64,000 bases of DNA, taken from Sulfuritalea sp. (lineage in GTDB: Bacteria > Pseudomonadota > Gammaproteobacteria > Burkholderiales > Rhodocyclaceae). The translations under genes and the position numbers were made by a program. Each line of letters begins with the position of its first letter. The stretch's first letter is position 1. The stretch is taken from NCBI GenBank assembly GCA_023229685.1, contig JALNYT010000004.1, forward strand, positions 62,001 to 126,000, given 5' to 3'. A model generated the notes under the pieces. It did no database searches. It was not told where the DNA came from and saw only the letters and a list, made by a program, of their open reading frames with translations. Positions 29,440 through 38,629 of this stretch are shown here, one piece after another.

Positions 29440-30719
29440 ATGCTGCAATCGTCTTTTCCCTTCTGCTGGTGCTCATGCTGACCGGGATGCCAATCTCGAT
29501 TTCCCTTGGCCTCACCGTACTCAGTTTTCTGTTCATGTTTACGCAGGTACCGCTGGAGTCGGTTGCTCTGAAACTGTTCACCGGTATCGAGAAGTTCGAG
29601 ATCATGGCCATCCCGTTCTTCATTCTCGCCGGCAATTTTCTGACCCACGGCGGGGTGGCGAAACGCATGATCAGATTCGCGTCGTCGATGGTCGGCCACT
29701 GGTACGGCGGCCTCGGCCTGTCAGGCGTGCTTGCCTGTGCCTTGTTCGCAGCGATTTCGGGGTCTTCACCGGCGACCGTGGTGGCGATCGGCTCGATCCT
29801 GCTGCCGGCAATGGTCAAAGCGGGTTTTCCCAACAAGTTCGGCGCCGGCGTCATCACGACTTCGGGCGCACTCGGCATCCTGATCCCGCCGTCGATCGTG
29901 ATGGTCATGTACTCGGTGGCAACCAATACCTCGGTCGGCGCCTTGTTCATGGCCGGCGTCGTGCCCGGGATCGCCCTCGCGTGCGTCTTGGGCGGGGTGA
30001 CCTACTACCGCGCGAGGAAGTTCAACTATCCGCGGCTTACCAAGGCCACTTTCGCCGAGCGCCTGAAGGCATTTCGCGAGTCGGTCTGGGGTTTGTTGCT
30101 GATCGTGATTGTCATGGGCGGCATCTACACCGGCATGTTCACGCCGACCGAGGCGGCAGCAATGAGCGCTGTGTATGCCTTCTTTGTCGCCGTGTTCGTC
30201 TATAAGGACTTGAGCATCAGGGATGTTCCGCGAGTGCTGCTCAACTCGGCCAACATGTCGGCGATGTTGCTCTACATCATCACTAACGCCGTGCTCTTCT
30301 CGTTCATCATGACCAACGAGAACATTCCGCAGGCGCTGGCTGACTGGATGCTGGGCCACGGGCTGGGGATGATCACCTTCCTGCTCGCCTGCAATGTCAT
30401 CCTGCTCCTCGCCGGAAACTTCATGGAGCCGTCGTCGATCGTGCTGATCTTTGCGCCGATCCTGTTCCCGGTGGCGATCAAACTGGGAATTGATCCGGTG
30501 CACTTCGGCATCATCATGGTGGTGAACATGGAGGTCGGGATGTGTCATCCGCCAGTCGGACTCAACCTCTATGTGGCTTCCGGCATTACCAAGATGGGGA
30601 TTACCGAGTTGACTGTCGCGGTCTGGCCGTGGCTGCTCTCCATGCTCGGTTTTCTGCTGGTGGTCACCTACTGGCCCGGTTTGTCGATCTGGTTCCCAAA
30701 GTACCTCGGCATGATGTAG
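29436..30719 (+). CDS. dctM: TRAP transporter large permease DctM
   Basis: 427 residues, the usual length, with about 12 TM segments. Family motifs include ALFAAISGSSPATVVAIGSI and GALGILIPPSIVMVMYS, plus a second matching half with GNFMEPSSIVLIFAPILFPV and NMEVGMCHPPVGLNLYV. It couples substrate import to the sodium gradient. Last gene of dctPQM, followed by a clear terminator. Confidence 0.96.
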   Translation: MNAAIVFSLLLVLMLTGMPISISLGLTVLSFLFMFTQVPLESVALKLFTGIEKFEIMAIPFFILAGNFLTHGGVAKRMIRFASSMVGHWYGGLGLSGVLACALFAAISGSSPATVVAIGSILLPAMVKAGFPNKFGAGVITTSGALGILIPPSIVMVMYSVATNTSVGALFMAGVVPGIALACVLGGVTYYRARKFNYPRLTKATFAERLKAFRESVWGLLLIVIVMGGIYTGMFTPTEAAAMSAVYAFFVAVFVYKDLSIRDVPRVLLNSANMSAMLLYIITNAVLFSFIMTNENIPQALADWMLGHGLGMITFLLACNVILLLAGNFMEPSSIVLIFAPILFPVAIKLGIDPVHFGIIMVVNMEVGMCHPPVGLNLYVASGITKMGITELTVAVWPWLLSMLGFLLVVTYWPGLSIWFPKYLGMM

Positions 30720-30739
30720 CGGTTTGGTGTGTCAGCGAC

Positions 30740-30772
30740 AAAGGCCCGGTGATGCCGGGCCTTTGTTTTTTT
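30740..30772 (+). terminator. Rho-independent terminator after dctM
   Basis: A stem of AAAGGCCCGG and CCGGGCCTTT with a short loop runs into GTTTTTTT, 20 bases after the dctM stop. Confidence 0.92.
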
Positions 30773-30926
30773 GTGGCGGAACAAGGGGTGCAAGCCCGGT
30801 TCCACCCAGGAAACTGAGTTAAAATATCAAGTTAGCCTTTTATGTCCGCAGCACCTCGCTGCGGGCGGTATCCCCTGGTGGGATGGCTGATCAAGACTTG
30901 TAGTCCAACCTGTTCTGGAGAAAGTA

Positions 30927-31352
30927 ATGGCTGTCGAACGCACCCTGTCGATCATCAAACCCGATGCAGTTGCAAAGAACGTGATCGGCAAGATTTATTC
31001 CCGCTTCGAGACGAACGGTCTCAAGATTGTTGCCGCGCGCATGATCCATCTCTCGCGCCAGGAAGCAGAGGGTTTCTACGCGGTGCATAAAGAGCGTCCC
31101 TTCTTCAAGGATCTGGTCGAATTCATGATTTCGGGCCCGGTCATGGTCCAGGTGTTGCAAGGTGAAGGCGCCGTTGCGAAGAATCGCGATCTGATGGGCG
31201 CCACCGATCCGAAAAAGGCCGAGGCGGGCACCATCCGCGCCGATTTCGCCGACAGCATCGAGGCCAATGCCGTGCATGGCTCCGATGCAGCGGAAACCGC
31301 GGCGGTCGAAATCGCCTATTTCTTCCCTGCGCTGAACGTTTATTCGCGTTAA
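30927..31352 (+). CDS. ndk: Nucleoside diphosphate kinase
   Basis: 141 residues, full length. It transfers the gamma phosphate from ATP to NDPs through a phosphohistidine, here in the motif NAVHGSDAAETAA. Other family segments: TLSIIKPDAVAKNVIGKI and RPFFKDLVEFMISGPV. Preceded by GGAGAAAG. It heads the run ndk-rlmN-pilW-rodZ-ispG, the order found in many betaproteobacteria. The 207 bases upstream hold the dctM terminator and a small GC hairpin near 30846-30865. Confidence 0.98.
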   Translation: MAVERTLSIIKPDAVAKNVIGKIYSRFETNGLKIVAARMIHLSRQEAEGFYAVHKERPFFKDLVEFMISGPVMVQVLQGEGAVAKNRDLMGATDPKKAEAGTIRADFADSIEANAVHGSDAAETAAVEIAYFFPALNVYSR

Positions 31353-31358
31353 TTGGTA

Positions 31359-32492
31359 ATGACGGTCAACCTCCTCAATTTCGATGCCGAAGGCCTGACG
31401 GACTGGTTCGCGCAACAGGGCGAGAAGCCCTTTCGCGCGCGCCAGGTGTTGCGCTGGATACATCATTTCGGGGAGAGCGACTTCAATGCGATGACCGACA
31501 TCGCCAAGTCGCTGCGTGAGAAGCTGATCGCCACAGCCACCGTATCGCCACCGCCGACTATCAGCGACAAACTGGCGGATGATGGCACGCGCAAGTTCCT
31601 GTTCGATGTCGGCAACCGCAATGCGGTGGAAACTGTCTTCATCCCCGAGGATGACCGCGGTACGCTCTGCATCTCTTCGCAAGCCGGTTGCGCGCTCGAA
31701 TGCGCGTTTTGCTCTACCGGTCGCCAGGGCTTCAACAGAAACCTGAGCACGGCCGAGATCATCGGCCAGCTTTGGCAGGCGAACCGTGCGCTGGGCCGTG
31801 ACCCGACGGGCGGCAATTGCGGCGACCGGATCATCAGTAACGTCGTGCTAATGGGCATGGGCGAGCCGCTGGCCAACTTTGATAATCTGGTGCCGGCGCT
31901 GCGCCTGATGCTGGATGACAATGCCTATGGCCTGTCGCGGCGGCGCGTTACGGTGTCTACCTCGGGCATTGTGCCGGCCATGGACCGACTGGCCGCGGCC
32001 TGTCCGGTGGCGCTGGCGGTTTCACTGCATGCCCCGACCGATGGGCTGCGCGACAAACTGGTGCCGATCAATCGCAAGTATCCTCTGGCCGAACTGATGG
32101 CCGCATGCCAGCGCTATCTGGTCCATGCGCCGCGCGATTTCATCACCTTCGAGTACGTGATGCTCGACGGCGTCAATGACAGCGATGCCGATGCGCGCGC
32201 GCTCTTGCATCTGGTGCGGGATGTTCCCTGCAAGTTCAATCTGATTCCTTTCAATCCCTTCCCGGCTTCCGGCTTTCATCGCTCGCCAGCCGAGCGGGTC
32301 AGGCGCTTTGCCTCTATCTTGATCAATGGCGGTATCGTTACCACTACGCGCAAGACGCGCGGCGAGGACATCGATGCCGCTTGCGGGCAACTGGCGGGCC
32401 AGGTGCAGGATAGATCGCGGCGCGTATTGCGTGGCGTTGGCGCGGCCGCGGGGCCGGCTACCACTTCTGCTGGAGTCGAACTGCACCTATGA
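31359..32492 (+). CDS. rlmN: 23S rRNA/tRNA (adenine-C2)-methyltransferase RlmN
   Basis: 377 residues from ATG 31359; a TTG two codons earlier is possible. A radical SAM enzyme that methylates A2503 of 23S rRNA and A37 of some tRNAs. The cluster-binding CALECAFC has Cys111, Cys115 and Cys118; VVLMGMGEPLANFDN is the SAM region; and a C-terminal Cys lies in DIDAACGQLAGQ. The C-terminus extends past this with SRRVLRGVGAAAGPATTSAG, a disordered tail. pilW overlaps its stop by four bases. Confidence 0.97.
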   Translation: MTVNLLNFDAEGLTDWFAQQGEKPFRARQVLRWIHHFGESDFNAMTDIAKSLREKLIATATVSPPPTISDKLADDGTRKFLFDVGNRNAVETVFIPEDDRGTLCISSQAGCALECAFCSTGRQGFNRNLSTAEIIGQLWQANRALGRDPTGGNCGDRIISNVVLMGMGEPLANFDNLVPALRLMLDDNAYGLSRRRVTVSTSGIVPAMDRLAAACPVALAVSLHAPTDGLRDKLVPINRKYPLAELMAACQRYLVHAPRDFITFEYVMLDGVNDSDADARALLHLVRDVPCKFNLIPFNPFPASGFHRSPAERVRRFASILINGGIVTTTRKTRGEDIDAACGQLAGQVQDRSRRVLRGVGAAAGPATTSAGVELHL

Positions 32493-33277
32493 ACAAGATC
32501 ATTGTTGCTTTATGGATGGCGTTCCTGCTGGCGGGTTGCACGGCGATCGGGTCCGGTTCCGGGCCAGGAGCTCAGCAGGCCGTCTCGGCGCAGCCGGCGG
32601 AAAGCGAGCAGCGGCAGAGGGCCAAGGTACATACCGAACTGGGGTCGCTGTACATGCTCGATGGCCGTGCGGCGATTGCCCTCGAGGAGGCGCGCACCGC
32701 ACTCTCGGCTGACCCGAACTACGCGCCGGCATACAACCTGCTGGGCCTGACGCACATGGTGCTCAACGAAGCACGACTGGCAGAGGATAATTTTCAAAAA
32801 GCCTTGAGTTTGGCCCCTGGCGATCCGGAAATCAGCAACAACTACGGCTGGTTCCTCTGTCAGAACGGTCGCGAACAGGGCTCGATAAGCTACTTCATGG
32901 CGGCGGCCAGGAACCCGTTGTATACGACGCCGACCAAGCCTTACACCAACGCGGGCGTTTGTTCCGTGCGCCTGAAGAATGACAAGGCCGCCGAAGACTA
33001 CCTATTGACTGCCTTGCGCCTGTCTCCAACCAACACTCAGGCGCTGTACTGGTTGGCCGATATAGCCTACCGGCAGGGGCGCCACAGCGAAGCCCGGCAG
33101 TGGGCGACGGATATCGAAAGAATGATGGAGCCCACCGCCGAGGTGATGTGGCTGGCCTTGCGCATCGAGCGCAAATTGGGTAACCGCGAGGCCGAGGCCC
33201 GCTACGCGTCGCAGCTGCGTCGCCGGTTTCCTGGGTCCCCGGAACAGCGCTTGCTGACTCAGGGGCACTATGAGTGA
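32489..33277 (+). CDS. pilW: Type IV pilus biogenesis/stability lipoprotein PilW (PilF)
   Basis: 262 residues. The lipobox LLAGCTA puts the lipidated Cys at residue 17, so it is an outer membrane lipoprotein. Several TPR repeats follow (HTELGSLYMLDGRAAIALEE, NLLGLTHMVLNEARLAEDNF, WLADIAYRQGRHSEARQWAT). PilW/PilF helps the PilQ secretin assemble. It overlaps both rlmN (4 bases) and rodZ (8 bases). The order rlmN-pilF-rodZ-ispG-hisS matches E. coli. Confidence 0.93.
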   Translation: MNKIIVALWMAFLLAGCTAIGSGSGPGAQQAVSAQPAESEQRQRAKVHTELGSLYMLDGRAAIALEEARTALSADPNYAPAYNLLGLTHMVLNEARLAEDNFQKALSLAPGDPEISNNYGWFLCQNGREQGSISYFMAAARNPLYTTPTKPYTNAGVCSVRLKNDKAAEDYLLTALRLSPTNTQALYWLADIAYRQGRHSEARQWATDIERMMEPTAEVMWLALRIERKLGNREAEARYASQLRRRFPGSPEQRLLTQGHYE

Positions 33278-34142
33278 AGCACGAGTGACTGAAAGTCTGG
33301 ACACCGAATTCATCGACGCGTTACCGGCTGAGGTGACAGAGGCTGCCGTGCCGGTCGAGTCGGACACGCCGGGATTGATCTTGCGCCGGACGCGGGAGGC
33401 GCGCGGTCAGTCAATTGCCGATGTGGTGCACGTGATCCGCTTCAGCGCGCGCCAGATCGAGGCACTGGAACGGGATGACTACGCCAGCCTGCCAGGCTCC
33501 ACTGCGGTGCGCGGCCTGGTTCGCAACTATGCCAAGTTTCTCAAGCTCGATGCCACGCCCCTGCTGGCGCAGCTTGAACCGGCTGTACCGGTTCCCGAGG
33601 CCGATGTGCGTCCGCCCGCCAACATGGGTGAAGCCGAGCAGCCCACGATCTTCGAGCGCGTTCCGCTCAAGTTGATTGCCGCCGGGGCCGCCATCCTGCT
33701 CCTGGCACTGGCCGGGTACTGGTATGCGAGTTTGTCCGGCGATGAGGGCATGACACGGCGCTTGCTCGGCGTGGACGCCAGTTCTGCCGGGGTGTCGCCC
33801 AATCCAGTCGTGGCTTCCGCGGTGGTACCGGTACTTGCGCCCGCGCCAGCGGTGGTTGCCGGGAATGAGCCGGCCGGCGCCGACGTTACCGCCGGTTCGC
33901 CTCCATTCGCCGGTTTGCGCGTCGAGTTCGATGATCGTTCCTGGATCGAGATCCGCGACGCCGCACAGAAAATCGTGTTCGTCGGCGAGTATCCGGCGGG
34001 TACCCGTCAGAATGTCGAGGGCAAGCCACCTTTTCAAGTCTGGATCGGCAAGGCATCCGGCGTTCGTCTGTTCATGGGTGAGCGCAGCATCGATCTGAAA
34101 CCGTACACCCGCGAAGAAGTCGCCCGGTTCAGCCTGGAATGA
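33270..34142 (+). CDS. rodZ: Helix-turn-helix/DUF4115 protein, RodZ-like
   Basis: 290 residues. Cytoplasmic HTH at about residues 30-95 (LILRRTREARGQSIADVVHV, LPGSTAVRGLVRNYAKFL), one TM helix at about 133-154 (KLIAAGAAILLLALAGYWYA), a Pro/Ala linker, and a periplasmic DUF4115 domain (EFDDRSWIEIRDAAQKIVF, GVRLFMGERSIDL). RodZ links MreB to the cell wall machinery for rod shape. It is shorter than E. coli RodZ (337), mainly in the linker. Its position between pilW and ispG supports the name. Confidence 0.85.
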   Translation: MSEARVTESLDTEFIDALPAEVTEAAVPVESDTPGLILRRTREARGQSIADVVHVIRFSARQIEALERDDYASLPGSTAVRGLVRNYAKFLKLDATPLLAQLEPAVPVPEADVRPPANMGEAEQPTIFERVPLKLIAAGAAILLLALAGYWYASLSGDEGMTRRLLGVDASSAGVSPNPVVASAVVPVLAPAPAVVAGNEPAGADVTAGSPPFAGLRVEFDDRSWIEIRDAAQKIVFVGEYPAGTRQNVEGKPPFQVWIGKASGVRLFMGERSIDLKPYTREEVARFSLE

Positions 34143-35383
34143 GCGAGATGCACGGAGTTCTGCCGGCGCGGCGCGCAAGTCGTCTCGCCATGGTGGCGAA
34201 AGTCGGCGTTGGCGGTACGGCGCCGATCGTCATTCAATCGATGACCAACACCGATACCGAGGATGTGTTTGCGACCTCGATGCAGGTGGCGCAACTGGCG
34301 CGCGCCGGTTCGGAACTGGTCCGCATAACGGTCAATACGCGCGAGGCTGCCGCTGCCGTGCCGAAGATTCGCGAGCGCCTGGCGCAAATGAACGTCGATG
34401 TGCCGCTGATCGGCGACTTCCACTTCAACGGGCACAAACTGCTGGCAGAGCATCCGGCCTGTGCCGAGGCTCTGGCCAAGCTGCGCATCAATCCCGGGAA
34501 TGTGGGCAAGGGCGCGAAGCGCGACGAGCAGTTCGCCCAGTTGATCGAAATTGCCTGCCGGTTCGACAAGCCGATTCGCATCGGGGTGAACTGGGGCAGC
34601 CTTGATCAGTCGCTGCTCGCGCGCATCATGGACGAAAACGCCAAGCGCCCGGAACCCAAGGATGCCACCGAGATCATGCGCGAGGCGATGGTGACTTCCG
34701 CTCTCGAATCCGCGGCACGTGCCGAACAGCTGGGTCTGGCCGGCGATCACATCGTGCTGTCGTGCAAGGTCTCCGGCGTGCAGGATCTGATTGCGATCTA
34801 TCGCGAACTCGCGGCGCGCTGCGACTATCCGCTGCATCTGGGGCTGACCGAAGCGGGGATGGGCAGCAAGGGCATCGTTGCCTCCACCGCGGCGCTCAGC
34901 GTGCTGCTGCAGGAAGGCATCGGCGACACGATCCGCGTCTCCCTGACGCCAGAACCCAACGGCGACCGCACGCGCGAAGTGATCGTCGCCCAGGAAATCC
35001 TGCAAACCATGGGCCTGCGCGCCTTCACTCCGCTGGTGGCGGCCTGTCCCGGCTGCGGCCGAACAACCAGCACGGTGTTTCAGGAACTTGCCCAGGACAT
35101 CCAGGATCATGTGCGTGCGCGCATGCCGGAATGGCGCCTGGCCCGAGTCGGGGTCGAGAACATGACGCTGGCCGTGATGGGCTGCGTGGTGAACGGCCCC
35201 GGCGAAAGCAAGCACGCCAGCATCGGCATCTCGCTGCCCGGCACCGGCGAAGCCCCCGTGGCCCCGGTCTATGTGGATGGCGAGCGCGTGATCACGTTGC
35301 GCGGCGCAAATATCGCAGCGGAATTTCGTCAGATTGTTGACGACTATGTAAAGAAAACATACCCCGAAAGGCAAAGCCATTAG
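34139..35383 (+). CDS. ispG: 4-hydroxy-3-methylbut-2-enyl-diphosphate synthase
   Basis: 414 residues. It converts methylerythritol cyclodiphosphate to HMBPP in the non-mevalonate isoprenoid pathway. The 4Fe-4S ligands are Cys303 and Cys306 (VAACPGCGRT) and Cys349 (MGCVVNGPGE). The TIM-barrel half has IQSMTNTDTEDV and ADFHFNGHKLL-type segments. It starts inside rodZ (ATGA). A copy of the dispersed repeat is embedded in codons for AKVGVGGTAP (34198-34222). Confidence 0.97.
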   Translation: MSEMHGVLPARRASRLAMVAKVGVGGTAPIVIQSMTNTDTEDVFATSMQVAQLARAGSELVRITVNTREAAAAVPKIRERLAQMNVDVPLIGDFHFNGHKLLAEHPACAEALAKLRINPGNVGKGAKRDEQFAQLIEIACRFDKPIRIGVNWGSLDQSLLARIMDENAKRPEPKDATEIMREAMVTSALESAARAEQLGLAGDHIVLSCKVSGVQDLIAIYRELAARCDYPLHLGLTEAGMGSKGIVASTAALSVLLQEGIGDTIRVSLTPEPNGDRTREVIVAQEILQTMGLRAFTPLVAACPGCGRTTSTVFQELAQDIQDHVRARMPEWRLARVGVENMTLAVMGCVVNGPGESKHASIGISLPGTGEAPVAPVYVDGERVITLRGANIAAEFRQIVDDYVKKTYPERQSH

Positions 35384-35458
35384 CCACAGAGGACACAGCG
35401 ATCACAAGGGAAGACGCCTTTCTCCGTGCCCTCTGGGATCTCTGTGACAGAAGATTTT
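35384..35458 (+). repeat. Short intergenic repeat with CCACAGAGGACACAG arm
   Basis: The gap between ispG and hisS begins CCACAGAGGACACAG and contains CTCTGTG at 35440-35446, which can pair with CACAGAG at 35385-35391. This wording resembles an intergenic repeat I recall from other environmental bacterial genomes. Only one copy is in the window. Confidence 0.4.
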
Positions 35459-36766
35459 ATGACTCAAACATTGCAAGCCGTTCGCGGCATGAATGACATC
35501 CTGCCGGTCGAAGCCGAACTCTGGGAGCAGTTCGAGGAAGCCGTGCGCGACTGGTTGCGCGCCTATGGCTACCGTCCGATCCGCATGCCGATGGTCGAGC
35601 CGACGCCGTTGTTTGCCCGCGCGATTGGTGAAGTCACCGATATTGTCGAAAAGGAAATGTATTCCTTCGAGGATGCCTTGAACGGCGAAAGCCTGACCTT
35701 GCGCCCGGAAGGCACGGCGTCCTGCGTGCGCGCCGTGCTCCAGCACAATCTTCTCTACGATGGTCCCAAGCGGCTGTGGTACATGGGACCGATGTTCCGC
35801 CACGAGCGGCCGCAAAAGGGACGCTATCGCCAGTTCCATCAGGTAGGTGTGGAGGCAATGGGCTTTGCCGGGCCGGATATCGATGCCGAGCAGATCGCGA
35901 TGTGCGCCCGGCTGTGGGACGACCTCGGACTCGACGGCATACGCCTCGAAATCAATTCACTCGGTCAGAGCGAGGAGCGCGCGCGTCATCGCGCCGATCT
36001 GCTGGTCTATCTCGAGCAGCATCATGACGAGCTTGATACCGATGCCCGGAACCGCCTGCACAGCAACCCCCTGCGCATACTGGATACCAAGAATCCGGCA
36101 ATGCAGGCCCTGGTTGAAGCGGCGCCGAAGCTGATCGATTATCTCGGCACCGAATCCCTCAAGCACTTCGAGGGCGTCCAGCAACTGCTCAAGGACGCCG
36201 CGATTCCGTACCGCATCAATCCGCGCATGGTGCGTGGGCTGGACTATTACAACCTGACCGTGTTCGAGTGGGTGACCGATGAACTCGGAGCGCAGGGCAC
36301 CGTCTGTGCCGGCGGCCGTTATGATGGGCTGGTCGCACAGCTCGGCGGCAAACCTGCGCCGGCCTGCGGTTTCGCCATGGGCATCGAGCGCTTGCTGGCA
36401 CTGTGGCAGGATCAGGGTCATCGCCATGAACCTCCGGCACCCGATGCCTACCTCGTGCATCAGGGCGAGGCCGCCGGCCGCTTTGCCTTTCGCGTCGCCG
36501 AACACCTGCGCAGTGCTGGATTTGCGATCCATCTGCATTGCGGCGGCGGCAGCTTCAAGTCGCAAATGAAAAAGGCCGACAGTTCCGGCGCGCAGATTGC
36601 GTTGATAGTCGGCGATGACGAGACGGCGGCCGAAGCGGTAAGCGTCAAACTCCTGCGCTCGGGCTTCGATCATCCGCCGGCGCAGGTTCGCGTGAATTTC
36701 GATGCACTGGCCGATCATCTCGGCGATATTCTTTTCCCCATGGAAGACGACAATGGCAACCTATGA
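35459..36766 (+). CDS. hisS: Histidyl-tRNA synthetase
   Basis: 435 residues from ATG 35459. A class II aminoacyl-tRNA synthetase; it opens with the usual LQAVRGMNDILP and has motif 2 around MFRHERPQKGRYRQFHQ, the histidine-specific GLDYYNLTVFEW and motif 3 at CGFAMGIERLL. A C-terminal anticodon-binding domain (IHLHCGGGSFKSQMKKAD) follows. A divergent paralogue, hisZ, lies at 43964. Confidence 0.97.
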   Translation: MTQTLQAVRGMNDILPVEAELWEQFEEAVRDWLRAYGYRPIRMPMVEPTPLFARAIGEVTDIVEKEMYSFEDALNGESLTLRPEGTASCVRAVLQHNLLYDGPKRLWYMGPMFRHERPQKGRYRQFHQVGVEAMGFAGPDIDAEQIAMCARLWDDLGLDGIRLEINSLGQSEERARHRADLLVYLEQHHDELDTDARNRLHSNPLRILDTKNPAMQALVEAAPKLIDYLGTESLKHFEGVQQLLKDAAIPYRINPRMVRGLDYYNLTVFEWVTDELGAQGTVCAGGRYDGLVAQLGGKPAPACGFAMGIERLLALWQDQGHRHEPPAPDAYLVHQGEAAGRFAFRVAEHLRSAGFAIHLHCGGGSFKSQMKKADSSGAQIALIVGDDETAAEAVSVKLLRSGFDHPPAQVRVNFDALADHLGDILFPMEDDNGNL

Positions 36767-37421
36767 CCTGGAAGAACAGGAACAGCTCGACGAGCTGAAA
36801 ACCTGGTGGAAGATGTACGGCAATCTGGTGACCGGGATTCTGGTCGCGGTGGCGTTGGCGTTGGCCGGGTGGCAGGGCTGGAACTGGTGGCAGCGCCAGC
36901 AGGCCGCGCAGGCATCGGCGCTGTTCTCCCGTCTGCAAACAACCGGAGCCGATGCAGAAGGTGCCAAGCGCGCGCGCGAACTGGCCGGCGAGTTGATCGA
37001 CAAGTACTCTGCCACGTCCTATGCCGGCATGGGTGCGCTAGTGGCGGCGCGCACGCAGGTTGCTGCGGGCGATACAAAGAATGCCCGTGTGCAGCTTGCC
37101 TGGGCTGCAGAGAATGCCAAGGACCCCGGCTTGCGCGAACTGGCCCGGCTTCGACTGGCGGCCGTGATGCTCGACGACAAGGCCTACGACGAAGCCCTGA
37201 AGCAGCTTGCCGCCGAGCCGGTCGCCGGATTTGCGCCGCGCTTCGCGGAACTGCGCGGCGACGTCTTTGCCGCTCAGGGCAAAGCCGCCGAGGCACGCAA
37301 TGCTTATGATCTTTCGCTGGCAAAATTCGACGCTCTGGCCAAGGACGATGAAGCCAGGCAGCGTAGCGGCTACAAGGAAGTCGTCCAGGCCAAACGCGAC
37401 GCGCTTGGGGCGGCCAAGTGA
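36753..37421 (+). CDS. yfgM: YfgM-like tetratricopeptide protein
   Basis: 222 residues from ATG 36753, overlapping hisS by 14 bases. A cytoplasmic N-terminus (ATYDLEEQEQLDELKTWWKM), one TM helix at about 22-42, and a periplasmic TPR-like domain (AAEARNAYDLSLAKFDALAK). In E. coli, YfgM is an ancillary SecYEG/PpiD-associated chaperone. Identity is supported by its place between hisS and bamB. It overlaps bamB by four bases. Confidence 0.88.
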   Translation: MATYDLEEQEQLDELKTWWKMYGNLVTGILVAVALALAGWQGWNWWQRQQAAQASALFSRLQTTGADAEGAKRARELAGELIDKYSATSYAGMGALVAARTQVAAGDTKNARVQLAWAAENAKDPGLRELARLRLAAVMLDDKAYDEALKQLAAEPVAGFAPRFAELRGDVFAAQGKAAEARNAYDLSLAKFDALAKDDEARQRSGYKEVVQAKRDALGAAK

Positions 37422-38572
37422 AACCCGTGTCACTGCCGCTACTGGCTGTGGCTTCCGCGCTGCTGCTGGGTGCCTGTTCGACAGTCGAGAAGCTCAATCC
37501 CTTCAGTTCCAGTACGCCCAAGGTCAAGCCAACGGAGCTTGCTGCCATCCAGACTACTGGCGAACTGCGCAGCGTGTGGCAGGCCGGCGTCGGTAGCGCG
37601 GGTGAATTCACGTTTTCGCCTGCGGTGGTGGGCGATAGCGTGTATGCGGCGGCGCGCGACGGCGCCGTGGCACGCTTCGATGGCGGGCGTCAGGTCTGGC
37701 GGATTGCCGCCGGGCAGCCGATTTCCGGTGGTGTTGGCAGCGACGGCAAACTCGTGGTGGTGGGCACGCTCAAGGGCGAAGTGCTGGCCTTTGATGCGGC
37801 GACCGGTCGCGAGACATGGAAGGCGCGGGTCAGTTCCGAAGTGCTGGCGGCGCCGGCCGTGGCCGATGGACTGGCCATCGTTCGTTCCGGCGATTCGCGC
37901 ATTTTCGGCTTCGACGCGGTGGACGGCAAGCGGCGCTGGGTCTATCAGCGCAGTACGCCAACGCTTTCGCTGCGTTCGAATGTGGGCGTGGTGCTGGCGG
38001 GACGCCTCACGCTCGCCGGATTCCCCGGTGGCAAACTGGTTGCCATCGCCAACAATAACGGCGCGGCCGTGTGGGAAGTGACGGTTGCCCTGCCCAAGGG
38101 CTCGACTGAACTGGAGCGCGTTGCCGATGTCACCAGTTCGCCGGTGGTCAGCGGCAGTATCGTGTGCGCCGCCGCGTTTCAGGGGCGCGTTGCCTGTTTT
38201 GACAGCAACAGCGGCAATACCCTCTGGTCGCGCGACATGTCCTCCAGCGCGGGTGTCGATATGGACACCCGCTACGTTTATGTGGCCGACGACAAGGGCG
38301 CCGTGCATGCACTGGATCGCAACAGCGGGGCCAGTGTCTGGAAGCAGGACAAGCTGACCAACCGTGGCTTGTCGCGTCCGCTGGCGCTGGGTAACCAGAT
38401 TGCAGTCGCGGATTACCAGGGCGTGGTGCACCTGTTGCGTCAAGAAGATGGCGCTTTTGCCGCGCGCGCCACTACCGACGGCAGCGCCGTGCGGGCGGAG
38501 CCGGTGCGCTTCGGTGCGGGTCTGTTGGTGCAGACGGCAAATGGCGGGTTGTATGCGCTGGAGGCTCGTTAA
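37418..38572 (+). CDS. bamB: Outer membrane protein assembly factor BamB
   Basis: 384 residues. The lipobox LLLGACST puts the lipidated Cys at residue 20. The rest is a beta-propeller of PQQ-like blades (VYAAARDGAVARFDGGRQVW, GEVLAFDAATGRETWKARVS, GAVHALDRNSGASVWKQDK). It is the lipoprotein of the BAM complex that helps insert beta-barrel proteins. It sits between yfgM and der, as in E. coli. Confidence 0.96.
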   Translation: MKPVSLPLLAVASALLLGACSTVEKLNPFSSSTPKVKPTELAAIQTTGELRSVWQAGVGSAGEFTFSPAVVGDSVYAAARDGAVARFDGGRQVWRIAAGQPISGGVGSDGKLVVVGTLKGEVLAFDAATGRETWKARVSSEVLAAPAVADGLAIVRSGDSRIFGFDAVDGKRRWVYQRSTPTLSLRSNVGVVLAGRLTLAGFPGGKLVAIANNNGAAVWEVTVALPKGSTELERVADVTSSPVVSGSIVCAAAFQGRVACFDSNSGNTLWSRDMSSSAGVDMDTRYVYVADDKGAVHALDRNSGASVWKQDKLTNRGLSRPLALGNQIAVADYQGVVHLLRQEDGAFAARATTDGSAVRAEPVRFGAGLLVQTANGGLYALEAR

Positions 38573-38629
38573 TCTCGTGCCCGGCGCGCTTGCACATCAA
38601 GCTTTGGTTGCCGGCAGGACTGGCCTAGG

